64,000 nucleotides of DNA. It comes from Caccoplasma intestinavium (lineage in GTDB: Bacteria > Bacteroidota > Bacteroidia > Bacteroidales > UBA11471). Shown one piece after another: positions 8,782 through 16,850 of this stretch. The notes under the pieces are model-generated. The model was not told where the DNA came from. It did no database searches and saw nothing but the letters and a program-made list of their open reading frames with translations. The stretch is from the NCBI GenBank assembly GCA_018715885.1, contig DVKT01000045.1, positions 15,961 through 79,960 on the forward strand. The letters are read 5' to 3'. Position 1 is the first letter of the stretch; every line of letters starts with the position of its first letter. The position numbers and the translations under genes were made by a program.

Positions 8782-9192
8782 TTAAACGATTTTTTTCTTG
8801 TCCAGGAAGATGAAAGGGAGGGTGCATTCCATGAATTTGTCCCCCTGTTTCAGTTCTTTGGGTTCTTCGGTAAACTGGCAGCCGATCAACTCGTCTGTGG
8901 CGATCATGTCCCCTTTCGACGGGTTGCCGTAATTGGCGACTATTTTCACCTCGAGGTCCAGTATGGAGCCTCCGCCGGCGACTTCCAGCGCCAACAGTTC
9001 GGACTGGGTGAGGGTGATTTCCCCTTCACCCGACTTGTTGCCTTTCTGAATGCTCAGCGGTTTGTTCCCTTTGCCGTAAAGCGCTTCTTTTTCTTGTTTG
9101 TAGACATATTTCAGTCCTCGCAGGCCGGAGATGTCGCGGTTGCCCATGAAGACGGTCAGGTCTGCAAATTCGTACTCTCTGCTGTTGAACAT
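8782..9192 (-). CDS. Tail tube protein (Mu gp40/M-like)
   Basis: 136 aa from the ATG at 9190-9192; an upstream in-frame extension to 9324 lies inside the sheath gene and is not used. Sequence: MFNSREYEFADLTVFMGNRD, strand-rich, with GEGEITLTQSELLALEVAGG and a C-terminal VECTLPFIFLDKKKIV-like ending, consistent with the small tube protein directly after the sheath. Forms the inner tube through which DNA passes. Confidence 0.75.
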   Translation of the reverse strand: MFNSREYEFADLTVFMGNRDISGLRGLKYVYKQEKEALYGKGNKPLSIQKGNKSGEGEITLTQSELLALEVAGGGSILDLEVKIVANYGNPSKGDMIATDELIGCQFTEEPKELKQGDKFMECTLPFIFLDKKKIV

Positions 9193-9203
9193 TGTTTCCT
9201 TGT

Positions 9204-10403
9204 TTATGTGGTTTTGAAACCGAGATCGACATCGATGTATTTGGCGTAACCGTTGGGCTTGACACGCAAGCCGGCGGCAATACGGGAGGTGGCGAGAATG
9301 TCCTGCTTGTAATCGATGGAACACTCCACGCCGGTATCGTCAGGGTCGGCGGGGTCGTTTCCGAGGTTCCCGTTGGCGGTCATGCTGCTGATGATGGCTT
9401 GTTCGACATCGCCCTGCACGGAGGCGCACCAAGCCGGGGAAAGGGTCCCATCCGTGGCGATAGGCACTTCGTCGTTGAGCGATTCGACAAGGGTGTTGTA
9501 TGCGATACGGTAAGCCTTGTCTATGACCCGGCGATTCGACAGCGAATTGTAATCGTCCGTGGCAGCCGTGGCCAGCGGGTCATCCGCAATGAAGTAACCT
9601 GACTTGCCCACAAACGTCCGGAATGTGATGTATCCTTTGTCATTGATGCTTTCCACATCCGCTTCCTCGACGGTTTTCCCGCCGACGAACATCTCCACCG
9701 GCGTAAGGGCGCCGCTTTTCACCCGGCTGATCTTACGCTGGACGTCCGTGGCGGCGATTCGCCCGGCAACGATGCCCATGGCCGCGTTCGGGCTGTCTTG
9801 CGACGTATCGCCGATGACGATGCCGCAACGGTCATGGTTCATTGTTTTCAGATCGGGCAGGCCGGTATCATTGCCGGAATAGGCATACCCTTCAATCAAA
9901 GTGAATATCGGGGCATAACGGTCGTCTGTGGCCCATTCCCCGAGAGCCTGCGCCTTTGGCAGGGCGGCGATGACATCGCTGTCCATACCCTCGGAATCGT
10001 CGAGCTCGTAGCTTTCCCCGGGTGTTTTGAAGGCGATGAGTCCCCGTATGTTGCCTTTGGCCGACAATAACAGCGATTTTGCGCCGCCGGCATTGTCCTT
10101 GTCGAGTACCGTGGCAAAAGCGGCTGTCTCGGCAAAACCCATGAGCCACAATTCCAGGCCGTCGCCGCCCTCCGCATAGAAATCCTTGACATTGCGGTAA
10201 AGGTTGGGATTGTTCTCGGAGGTAACACCCAAACTTTCAAGGTCGGCGAGCTTTTTGAGAGAGTAAGCCTTGCCCAGTTTGAAATTTTCTTCCCCGGCCA
10301 CCTCTGCCGCACCGATAGCGATAAAGCCCAGGCAACCGTCGTCCATTTCGGCCACTTGCCCGAGAGCCCCGTTCGAATAGGTTATTTTTACACGTGGTAA
10401 CAT
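9204..10403 (-). CDS. Contractile tail sheath protein, DUF2586-like
   Basis: 399 aa. Starts MLPRVKITYSNGALGQVAEM, then GCLGFIAIGAAEVAGEENFK; region about 40-120 contains the DUF2586 type ETAAFATVLDKDNAGGAKSL. The C-terminal domain (about 270-399) contains FIADDPLATAATDDYNSLSN and RVIDKAYRIAYNTLVESLND, typical of phage sheath C-termini. It precedes the tube gene, which is the normal sheath-tube order. Its presence makes the phage a contractile-tailed myovirus-type. Confidence 0.85.
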   Translation of the reverse strand: MLPRVKITYSNGALGQVAEMDDGCLGFIAIGAAEVAGEENFKLGKAYSLKKLADLESLGVTSENNPNLYRNVKDFYAEGGDGLELWLMGFAETAAFATVLDKDNAGGAKSLLLSAKGNIRGLIAFKTPGESYELDDSEGMDSDVIAALPKAQALGEWATDDRYAPIFTLIEGYAYSGNDTGLPDLKTMNHDRCGIVIGDTSQDSPNAAMGIVAGRIAATDVQRKISRVKSGALTPVEMFVGGKTVEEADVESINDKGYITFRTFVGKSGYFIADDPLATAATDDYNSLSNRRVIDKAYRIAYNTLVESLNDEVPIATDGTLSPAWCASVQGDVEQAIISSMTANGNLGNDPADPDDTGVECSIDYKQDILATSRIAAGLRVKPNGYAKYIDVDLGFKTT

Positions 10404-10412
10404 GGCTTCTTT

Positions 10413-10727
10413 CTATTTTCGTTTGACTGTAATTACGTTTTTATCCCCGAGACGTTTCGCATGTTCCCGGGCGTCGTGCTCGTCGAAAAAGCCGAAATTG
10501 TCCGAGGTCATGAAAACCTTTTCCTGGTCGGGATAACAGGAGAGTATCCGCAATCCCTCTTTTTCGGTATCCGAAAGCGGTGATTCCTCCCTTTTTTTCT
10601 TTGAACGGGTTTCTTTTTCCGCTCCTGCGGATTTGGACGCTTTATCGGTTTGGGGTTCGTTCTTTTCAGATTCACCCGGTCGGGTATCCATATCCCCCGC
10701 ACCCGTTTTGTTTTCTTCGTTTTGCAT
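10413..10727 (-). CDS. Small virion-region protein, 104 aa, unknown
   Basis: Begins MQNEENKTGAGDMDTRPGES, a hydrophilic, Lys/Glu-rich disordered first half, and ends with a compact part GFFDEHDAREHAKRLGDKNV. It lies between the major capsid protein and the tail sheath, where small head-tail connectors are expected in Mu-like phages. No family recognised; function not assigned. Confidence 0.55.
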   Translation of the reverse strand: MQNEENKTGAGDMDTRPGESEKNEPQTDKASKSAGAEKETRSKKKREESPLSDTEKEGLRILSCYPDQEKVFMTSDNFGFFDEHDAREHAKRLGDKNVITVKRK

Positions 10728-10927
10728 TTTAATAGAGGTAAAATCGTTTATGAATGGTGTTTGAATTTCCGGTCGGGGAGTTCGCGCGGGCCGCCGCGCG
10801 TATCCGTTTTCAGGATAACGGGCGGTGCGGCCCTGCCGTCGAGGTGAAACGTGCCGGTATCATGGAACGTTTCCAACCCCTACCTGCCGGCGGCGCGGGA
10901 TTGGCCCGCACCCGGAACCCGTATGGC
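10728..10927. other. GC-rich noncoding gap between capsid and next gene
   Basis: About 200 bases without a convincing gene, unusual for a tightly packed structural operon. The sequence is very rich in G+C, with self-complementary blocks (CGCGCGGGCCGCCGCGCG near 10783-10800 and CCGGCGGCGCGGGATTGG near 10887-10904), so a structured RNA or an intrinsic terminator without T-tract is possible. A 90-codon frame overlapping the capsid gene crosses it but reads as a shadow. Possibly an mRNA-stability or polarity element after the abundant capsid transcript. Confidence 0.4.
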
Positions 10928-11845
10928 TTATCCCCCTGCGGAAGGCTCTTCGGTTGCCTGGCAAATAAGCGCAACACCTTTTTTGTCCGAGCGGATATAA
11001 CTTCCTCCGGCACGTTGCAGGAAAGAGATGATATCGCCGTAATAAAGCGGGTTTCCTTCATCGTCGAAAAGAATCGACGCACCGAGAGCCCGGGATACGC
11101 AATCTTCCTGCCAGGCTATGCCGGCTGCCGAATCGGTCGCATCGGCGGCCGCGCTCCACTCCTTGAGGACTCCGGCTTTCGTCGTTTTGGCGACCTGGCC
11201 GCGTTTGTAGAACCGGAAGCCGGCATATTCCCCGATGACACCTTTTTCCGGATCGGCACCCGCCAGGAAGGCGACAACCTCGTTGTTCGTCATCGAGTTC
11301 TTCAACTGGTTGTACATGTAAGCGTCCAAAAGCATGTAACGGCCTGTCTGCGGAATGTTCTGCGAGTCGAAAAGCAGTTGGGCCGCTTCGACGGAGGCTT
11401 TGGTCATCGATTTGCGGTTTCCCGTCGCCGAGGCGATATGGGCGGTAACGGCAGCTCCTTCGGTAAATATCGTGTTTACCCCGGAAGGAATCCAGGAGTA
11501 GATGAGCGACGCGTGTATGTCGTCTGCCAGTTTGTTGCGGGAGCCCCGTATGATGCTTTCCCGTTTGTTGTACGAAAGCTCCACCTTGTCCGCATTGGGT
11601 ATGCGGATAGGATCGACCGAAAATTCATCGATATCATACGAAAGGTCCACATCTTCCCGTGTGGTAACGGCTGCGGGAAAGGTGGTGCGGTTTTTCACCA
11701 CGGAAGGCGCCGCACCCGCATTCGGTACATGGACCGTCTTCTCGTTTACGAATTCCGAATGGTCCACCGATTTGGAGGCGAAGGAATTGTCTGCAAACAG
11801 ATTTTCGATAATGGATTTGATCCAGATTTGAACTTGTAATGCCAT
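10928..11845 (-). CDS. Major capsid protein
   Basis: 305 aa. Starts MALQVQIWIKSIIENLFADN, with the conserved feeling of a phage capsid of the HK97 fold: N-arm, then KVELSYNKRESIIRGSRNKL, a segment VEAAQLLFDSQNIPQTGRYM with YMLLDAYMYNQLKNSMTNNE, and C-terminal GASILFDDEGNPLYYGDIIS. Located directly after the protease/scaffold gene (2 nt), the Mu I/Z-T order. The T-like capsid gene of Mu is about this size. Confidence 0.8.
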   Translation of the reverse strand: MALQVQIWIKSIIENLFADNSFASKSVDHSEFVNEKTVHVPNAGAAPSVVKNRTTFPAAVTTREDVDLSYDIDEFSVDPIRIPNADKVELSYNKRESIIRGSRNKLADDIHASLIYSWIPSGVNTIFTEGAAVTAHIASATGNRKSMTKASVEAAQLLFDSQNIPQTGRYMLLDAYMYNQLKNSMTNNEVVAFLAGADPEKGVIGEYAGFRFYKRGQVAKTTKAGVLKEWSAAADATDSAAGIAWQEDCVSRALGASILFDDEGNPLYYGDIISFLQRAGGSYIRSDKKGVALICQATEEPSAGG

Positions 11846-11846
11846 T

Positions 11847-12335
11847 TTATGAATTTTGAATGTTTAGCGTTGAACACATCTCTTTGTACTTTCTCTCGTA
11901 CAGGTCGGGGTACTTCTCTTTCAATTCCGACAGACGGCCGGAACGGTCGATCTCGTCCCATGACATCTTTGCAAGGCTTTCGCTTTCCCCGCCGTCGGCG
12001 ATTTTCCCGCGCAGGCTCTGCCGGGCGGGCATGCTTCCGAGAATCTTACGGGTATTCGCGAAATCGGTCTCAAACAGCTTCAAGTAGGTCTCTTTCAGGT
12101 CGGCAGGGATTTTTCCCTCTTTTATGGCCTGCTCCACCTGGGCGGAGGCTTCGGCTTTCTCCCCGGCGGCCTTTTCCTCGGACAACCGTTTCACTTCGGA
12201 CTCGGCTTTCTCTTTCGCTGCTTGCAGGGCGGCGATCTCCTGTTTATGGCTCTCCTGTAACCGGGTGATGGCGGATAACACCTCCGCGTCCCCAGCGTTT
12301 TCAGGCAGCCCGAGCTTCAAAGCAATTTCTTTCAT
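11847..12335 (-). CDS. Scaffold, internal start product of the protease gene (candidate)
   Basis: An in-frame ATG at 12333-12335 begins MKEIALKLGLPENAGDAEVL, the start of the coiled-coil scaffold part. Immediately upstream is an A-rich stretch (about 12339-12370: reverse strand reads A-rich, e.g. CATAAACAAACAAATCATAAG), in contrast with the surrounding GC-rich coding sequence; Bacteroidetes favour A-rich 5' leaders rather than Shine-Dalgarno sites. This mirrors Mu gpZ, lambda Nu3. Evidence is positional; no experimental proof. Confidence 0.45.
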   Translation of the reverse strand: MKEIALKLGLPENAGDAEVLSAITRLQESHKQEIAALQAAKEKAESEVKRLSEEKAAGEKAEASAQVEQAIKEGKIPADLKETYLKLFETDFANTRKILGSMPARQSLRGKIADGGESESLAKMSWDEIDRSGRLSELKEKYPDLYERKYKEMCSTLNIQNS

Positions 12336-12854
12336 TGGCTTATGATTTGTTTGTTTATGAATAAGACGAACGGGGCACTCCCTTTCGTCGGATAATTCGA
12401 TGACCCGGTCATTGTCGTCGTAAAGGACGATGCCCGCCGCATTCGGGTTGGAGGGTATGTCGACGATCGACACCTCGCGCAATTCGCATTTCGTTACCGT
12501 CGCCCGGGTCTGTCCGGGTTTAAGGTGCTCGGGGGCTTCGCTCACCTCTATGATACGGATTCCGATCGAGCAGGCTTTCAAAAAACCGCCTTCCACTTTA
12601 TCCGCTATCTTGGCCGCAAAATCGTCTTTCTTGTCGAAAACGGGTTCGCCGGACATGATGCCGCCTTCCCCGGCCCCGTAGTTCTTCCAAATGCCGATGG
12701 GAAGTATCTCGTCTTTCTTACCGTACAATGTGCGGTGGTGGTTGAACAGCATCACGGGGTTCTTTTCAAAGCGCGTCAGGTCGATGCCCGATGTCAGTAC
12801 CCGGAAACCGTAACTGTTTAATTCTTCGTCTGTCCAGATAAGTCTTTTTGCCAT
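11847..12854 (-). CDS. Prohead protease fused to scaffold (Mu I/Z-like)
   Basis: 335 aa. The first ~150 residues look like a phage S78-type prohead protease: a His pair in PVMLFNHHRT (39-40) and the Ser in CELREVSIVDIPSN (Ser129), the expected His/Ser layout. The second part (about 170-335) is a Glu/Ala/Lys-rich coiled-coil scaffold (QESHKQEIAALQAAKEKAES) ending near the capsid gene. In Mu the protease (I) and scaffold (Z) overlap in frame; here an internal Met (see 12335) may produce the scaffold alone. Cuts scaffold and capsid precursor during head maturation. Confidence 0.75.
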   Translation of the reverse strand: MAKRLIWTDEELNSYGFRVLTSGIDLTRFEKNPVMLFNHHRTLYGKKDEILPIGIWKNYGAGEGGIMSGEPVFDKKDDFAAKIADKVEGGFLKACSIGIRIIEVSEAPEHLKPGQTRATVTKCELREVSIVDIPSNPNAAGIVLYDDNDRVIELSDERECPVRLIHKQTNHKPMKEIALKLGLPENAGDAEVLSAITRLQESHKQEIAALQAAKEKAESEVKRLSEEKAAGEKAEASAQVEQAIKEGKIPADLKETYLKLFETDFANTRKILGSMPARQSLRGKIADGGESESLAKMSWDEIDRSGRLSELKEKYPDLYERKYKEMCSTLNIQNS

Positions 12855-12966
12855 TGTTTTTATAAAAGGACGGGGGCTTGGCAGGGCGGCAACTCACCCC
12901 CGTATGACAGTTCCCTCGGTTATCCGCCGGATTGCCGCTCCCGGCGGATCTTTCAAAAATGGTTTG

Positions 12967-13038
12967 TGGCGGGAGCGGGATTCGAACCCGCGACTTCGAG
13001 GTAATGGGCCTCGCGAGCTGCCTCTGCTCTATCCCGCT
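12967..13038 (-). tRNA. Initiator-like tRNA, anticodon CAT, unusual C33
   Basis: Cloverleaf on the minus strand. Acceptor 13032-13038 with 12968-12974: six pairs, position 1/72 is A against C (unpaired, as in bacterial initiators). D-arm GAGC/GCTC with A11-T24, an initiator hallmark. Anticodon stem CGAGG/CCTCG (13009-13013/12997-13001), loop CCCATTA, so anticodon CAT but C at 33 and T at 37 instead of U33 and A37. T-arm GCGGG/CCCGC with TTCGAAT loop is canonical; discriminator A at 12967, CCA not encoded. Two of three initiator G-C pairs present (third is A29-T41). Sits between divergent protease and terminase operons. Confidence 0.8.
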
Positions 13039-13105
13039 GTTTTCCGGCAAAAATCTCAATAGGTTTCCGCCCCGGCAAATTGTGTGGACATTCTGTACAC
13101 TCTTT

Positions 13106-13136
13106 TTTGACACCCGCCGTTTGAAAGCGACTTTTG
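13106..13136 (+). promoter_or_regulatory. Candidate promoter of the rightward head module
   Basis: TTTG at 13106-13109, 19 nt spacer, then GACTTTTG at 13129-13136, close to the Bacteroidetes consensus TTTG-N19-21-TAnnTTTG (first base of the -7 box differs). Start of transcription would be near 13143, only about 13 nt before the ATG of the terminase small subunit at 13156. It is probably the late promoter of the head genes; an activator may be needed as in Mu. Confidence 0.4.
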
Positions 13137-13155
13137 CATTAAAAAGATATTCCGA

Positions 13156-13644
13156 ATGTCTCTTACCAAACAAGAAATCGAAATACGGAAAGGATACGCT
13201 TTCCGGCTTTTCATGAGCGGGGAATCCCAGAAATCGATAGCCCGGACCGTGGGCACCACGGAAGCAACGGTAAGCCGGTGGGCGGGAAAAGAGGAATGGG
13301 ACAGGAAAAAGCAGGAGCAGAACACTTCGACGCTTGCCCTGGCCAACTCCATGATGGCGGCGGCCCGTAAAATGTCGGAACTCATCATCTCGAACATCGA
13401 GAACGGGAATACCGATATAGGGACGATCACCAAGTGTTCGGACAACCTGGTCAAAATCATGGCGGCGGCCGAACGTATCGCCAAGACCGTTACCCGGGCG
13501 ACGGTCATCGACGTGGTCATCGCCCTCGACCGCTGGCTGGTGCAACGGGCGGAAGTCGATGAGCGCCTGTCTCCCGAAATGCTCGAATCGATTACCGGCT
13601 TCCACAGGAAATATATCGAATATATCACCTCAAACGAAACATGA
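13156..13644 (+). CDS. Terminase small subunit-like, HTH protein
   Basis: 162 aa. A helix-turn-helix type segment at about 22-45, FMSGESQKSIARTVGTTEAT, is followed by WAGKEEWDRKK; the rest is helical. This matches phage terminase small subunits, which recognise packaging DNA. The next gene, the large subunit, overlaps its stop by 4 nt. Mu gp27 occupies the same position relative to gp28. Confidence 0.7.
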   Translation: MSLTKQEIEIRKGYAFRLFMSGESQKSIARTVGTTEATVSRWAGKEEWDRKKQEQNTSTLALANSMMAAARKMSELIISNIENGNTDIGTITKCSDNLVKIMAAAERIAKTVTRATVIDVVIALDRWLVQRAEVDERLSPEMLESITGFHRKYIEYITSNET

Positions 13645-15158
13645 TGGCCGGAGAAAAAGAGAGATATAAAAAAGCGCTCGAACGTTATGCCAAACATCTT
13701 CAAGAGATACGGAATATAACGTCCGTCATACCTAAGGGTACAGACGCGGAACGCACATCGCGCATGGTCCGGGCCAGGGAGGATTACGATTTTTTCGTGC
13801 AAGCCTATTTCCCGCATTTGGCGACCTCCCGATGCGGGAAGTTCCAGATAGAAGCGGCGGAATACATAAAAAACAATCCACGCGCACGGTGCGTATTCGA
13901 ATGGGCTCGTGGCCATGCGAAAAGTTCACACATATCGTTAATGATTCCGCTTTGGCTGAAAATACAGGAAAACCCCGAGCCGATGATCATGGTGCTCGTG
14001 TCAAAGAGTGCGGACATGGCCCGGCGGCTGTTGTCCGACTTGCAGGCGGAGCTCGAGGGGAATGACCTGTTTCTGCATGATTTCGGAAGGCAGAAAACGG
14101 ACGGCCTTTGGACGGACGGGGAATTCGTCTGCGCCGACGGTTCCATGTTCATCGCCCTCGGGCGCGGACAATCGCCGCGCGGTATCAAAAGGCGGGGGCT
14201 GCGGGTGAATTACATCAGCATCGACGACATCGACGACGATGAGATGTGCCGTAACCCCCGGAGGGTGGACGAAGCCGTCGACTGGTGCCTGAGCGCACTC
14301 ATCGGCACCATGGCCATGGGGCGGGGACGGTTCGTCCTGGTTGGAAACCGCATCGGCCAATATTCCATTCTCGGGGAAATGGCCTCGCGCCCCCATTTTT
14401 ACCATACCGTCGTGAATGCCCTCGACAAAAAAGGAAAACCGTCCTGGTGGCAGAATTACCAACTGTCGGAAATCAACGACCTGCGGGTGGAAGTCGGCGA
14501 ACGGCGCTTTCAAAAGGAATACATGAACAATCCGCTGGACGAAGGGTCCGTTTTCGAGCGGAAGTATATCCGCTACGGCAAGATGCTTCCCTTGCGGGAA
14601 TACCGCGCAATCGTCTCTTATACCGACCCGTCGTTCAAATCGTCGTCGAAAAACGACTTCAAGGCCACGCTTTTGGTGGGGCTGACCAAAGAGGGGAAGT
14701 TCCATGTCATAAAGGCTTACGCCGACCAGACGAAAGTGTCGGTCATGGTGGGGTGGCATTACGAGATAAGCGACTTTGTGGGGGATACGCCCGTCCGGTA
14801 TTACATGGAGTCCAATTTCATTCAGGACTTGTTGATGGACGAGTTCCGCAAAGCGGGTATCGCCTCGGGAAAGCAGATCCCCATTACCGGGGACGGACGG
14901 AAAAAACCGGAGAAATTCGCACGCATCGAGGCGCTGCAGCCCTTTTTCCAACGCGGGGAGATTCTTTTCAACGAGGCGGAAAAATCGTCGGGCGGCATGA
15001 AAGTGCTCGAAGACCAGCTGCTGACATTCCAGCGGGGAAGCAAGGCGCACGACGATGCGCCCGACGCCCTCGAAGGGGCCGTGTGGTTGCTGAGCAACAA
15101 AGTAAGGACGGCGAATACCCGTTACGTCGTCGGACACAGACCTAACCGTAAATATTGA
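13641..15158 (+). CDS. Terminase large subunit (Mu gp28-like)
   Basis: 505 aa DNA-packaging motor. ATPase domain: Walker A-like VFEWARGHAKSSHISL (GHAKSS about 91-96) and Walker B VNYISIDDIDDD (about 189-200) with acidic residues. Nuclease-like second half: SYTDPSFKSSSKNDFKATLL (about 330-350), and DDAPDALEGAVWLL near the C-terminus, the typical acidic cluster of the RNase H-type terminase nuclease. Overlaps the small subunit gene and the next gene (15155) by 4 nt each. Confidence 0.88.
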   Translation: MMAGEKERYKKALERYAKHLQEIRNITSVIPKGTDAERTSRMVRAREDYDFFVQAYFPHLATSRCGKFQIEAAEYIKNNPRARCVFEWARGHAKSSHISLMIPLWLKIQENPEPMIMVLVSKSADMARRLLSDLQAELEGNDLFLHDFGRQKTDGLWTDGEFVCADGSMFIALGRGQSPRGIKRRGLRVNYISIDDIDDDEMCRNPRRVDEAVDWCLSALIGTMAMGRGRFVLVGNRIGQYSILGEMASRPHFYHTVVNALDKKGKPSWWQNYQLSEINDLRVEVGERRFQKEYMNNPLDEGSVFERKYIRYGKMLPLREYRAIVSYTDPSFKSSSKNDFKATLLVGLTKEGKFHVIKAYADQTKVSVMVGWHYEISDFVGDTPVRYYMESNFIQDLLMDEFRKAGIASGKQIPITGDGRKKPEKFARIEALQPFFQRGEILFNEAEKSSGGMKVLEDQLLTFQRGSKAHDDAPDALEGAVWLLSNKVRTANTRYVVGHRPNRKY

Positions 15159-15580
15159 CATATATGTATTTATCCGCAGAAGAATTGAAAACAGCCATGT
15201 ATGCCCATGTCGTCGAAGAGATTACCGGCGGGGACGTTTCAATCGTTTGCCAGGCCATCGAAGCAGCCATGGAAGAAGCGAAGTCTTACCTGTCCAATCG
15301 CTACGACGTGGAGAAGATATTCTCGGCCGTCGGAGAGGAACGGAACGCCATGATTCTCGAAAACGTCAAGGTCATGGCCGTATGGCGCATCATCACCATC
15401 TGCAATGCCGAAACCATCTATGAGATGTGGAAAGAGCGCTACGACCGCGTGGTCGACTTTTTCAAGAACGTGGCCAAAGGGATTGTCGCGCCTGCCTTGC
15501 CGCTCCGGACGGACGAAAAAGGCAATATCGAACTGCAAGCCAAATTCGGCTCTAACCCCAAATTTCATCATTCTTTATAA
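15155..15580 (+). CDS. Mu gp36/DUF1320-like head protein
   Basis: 141 aa. Starts MTYMYLSAEELKTAMYAHVV; YLSNRYDVEKIFSAVGEERN and WKERYDRVVDFFKNVAKGIV match the DUF1320 style of Mu gp36, a small protein near head-tail joining. Here it is placed between terminase and portal, which differs from Mu, where gp36 comes after the capsid. Translationally coupled to its neighbours by 4 nt and 1 nt overlaps. Confidence 0.6.
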   Translation: MTYMYLSAEELKTAMYAHVVEEITGGDVSIVCQAIEAAMEEAKSYLSNRYDVEKIFSAVGEERNAMILENVKVMAVWRIITICNAETIYEMWKERYDRVVDFFKNVAKGIVAPALPLRTDEKGNIELQAKFGSNPKFHHSL

Positions 15581-16833
15581 TGGAAAGAAAAAAACAGGAC
15601 CATGCCCCTTCCGGGAGAAAACGGAAGAACGGGGCCTCGCTGGTGCGCCGTGTCATCGAACGGCACGAGTCGATAACCCGGAAAGACATCGCCGACTGGA
15701 AAAAGGCCCGGATACAGGCTACCAACGATTACGAACCGAGGCAGGTACTTCTGCAAAACCTCTATGAGGAAATCATGCTCGACGCACTGATGTCTTCCCA
15801 GGTGGGACTGCGTATCGACAAAAGCCAGGGGGTGGACTTTTCGCTGGTGCAAGGGGGAAAAACCGACGAGGAACAAACCCGGATACTCAAGGACAGCGGC
15901 CTTTTCGACCAGCTGGTCGAGCTGATTGTCGAAAGCAAGTTTTACGGCTGTTCCTTGATCGAGTTTTCCTATACGCCCGACGGTATCCGCGCCGACCTCG
16001 TGCGCCGCCAGAACGTGGCGCCCAAGACGGGACGGTTTTATCCCGACACCTACGGGAGCGAATTCGTGTCGTACCGGGAAGAACCGGAATTCGGCCGGTG
16101 GCTCGTCGAACTATACCCCCGGGAGGGGGATTTGGGGCTGCTCAACAAGGCCGTCCCCTATGTGCTGATGAAGAAGTTCGCCATGTCGTGCTGGAGCGAG
16201 CTGTGCGAAATCTTCGGCATTCCGCCGCGCGTCATGAAAACGAACACGTCCGACCCCGAAATGCTCTCCCGGGCGGAACAAATGATGAAGGAGATCGGTT
16301 CGGCCGCCTACTTCATCATCGATACCGAGGAGAACTTCGATTTTGCACAGGGTGTCGCCACGAACGGGGAGGTGTACAAGAATCTCATCGATACCTGCAA
16401 CCAACAGCTTTCCCTGCTGAACCTCGCCGCTGTGCTGGGGCAGGATACCGTGAACGGGAACCGCTCGAAGGAGGAAAGTTCCTCCAAATTGCTCGACTCC
16501 GTGGTGAAGGCCGATAACCGTTTCATAGAATCCTCTTTCAACAGGATCATACTCCCGGCGCTCGCCTCCATCGGCGTCCTCAAACCCGGGCTGCGGCTGG
16601 TCATCGCCAAGGAGGTCGATGTGGAAAAGCTGTGGAAAATGGTACACGAGGGTTCCCAGTACTACGATTTCGACATAGACTGGATACGCGAGACGTTCGG
16701 CATCGAGGTTACCGGATTGCGTACCGACACGGCTCCGGCGGTTTCTCCGGCTCCGGGGAATAAAAAGGACGGAAAAGCGGGCGCTTCCGGAAGTAGGGAA
16801 ACACGGGAGCTGCCGGATGATTTTTTCTTTTAA
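15580..16833 (+). CDS. Portal protein, DUF935 family (Mu gp29-like)
   Basis: 417 aa. DUF935-type features: N-terminal DLKARIQATNDYEPR-like (about 45-55), LLVESKFYGCSLIEFSYTP-like area around 115-130 and conserved core GIPPRVMKTNTSDPEMLSRA (about 210-230) followed by YKNLIDTCNQQLSLLNLAAV. Forms the dodecameric ring through which DNA enters the head. Follows the gp36-like gene with overlapping stop/start. Confidence 0.85.
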   Translation: MERKKQDHAPSGRKRKNGASLVRRVIERHESITRKDIADWKKARIQATNDYEPRQVLLQNLYEEIMLDALMSSQVGLRIDKSQGVDFSLVQGGKTDEEQTRILKDSGLFDQLVELIVESKFYGCSLIEFSYTPDGIRADLVRRQNVAPKTGRFYPDTYGSEFVSYREEPEFGRWLVELYPREGDLGLLNKAVPYVLMKKFAMSCWSELCEIFGIPPRVMKTNTSDPEMLSRAEQMMKEIGSAAYFIIDTEENFDFAQGVATNGEVYKNLIDTCNQQLSLLNLAAVLGQDTVNGNRSKEESSSKLLDSVVKADNRFIESSFNRIILPALASIGVLKPGLRLVIAKEVDVEKLWKMVHEGSQYYDFDIDWIRETFGIEVTGLRTDTAPAVSPAPGNKKDGKAGASGSRETRELPDDFFF

Positions 16834-16850
16834 GGGCTGGCCGGCCAGCC

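Noticed and set aside
10810..11082. 90-codon minus frame overlapping the capsid end and the gap
   Set aside because: Overlaps the capsid gene in another frame, Arg/Pro-rich composition typical of GC-rich shadows, no homology signal.
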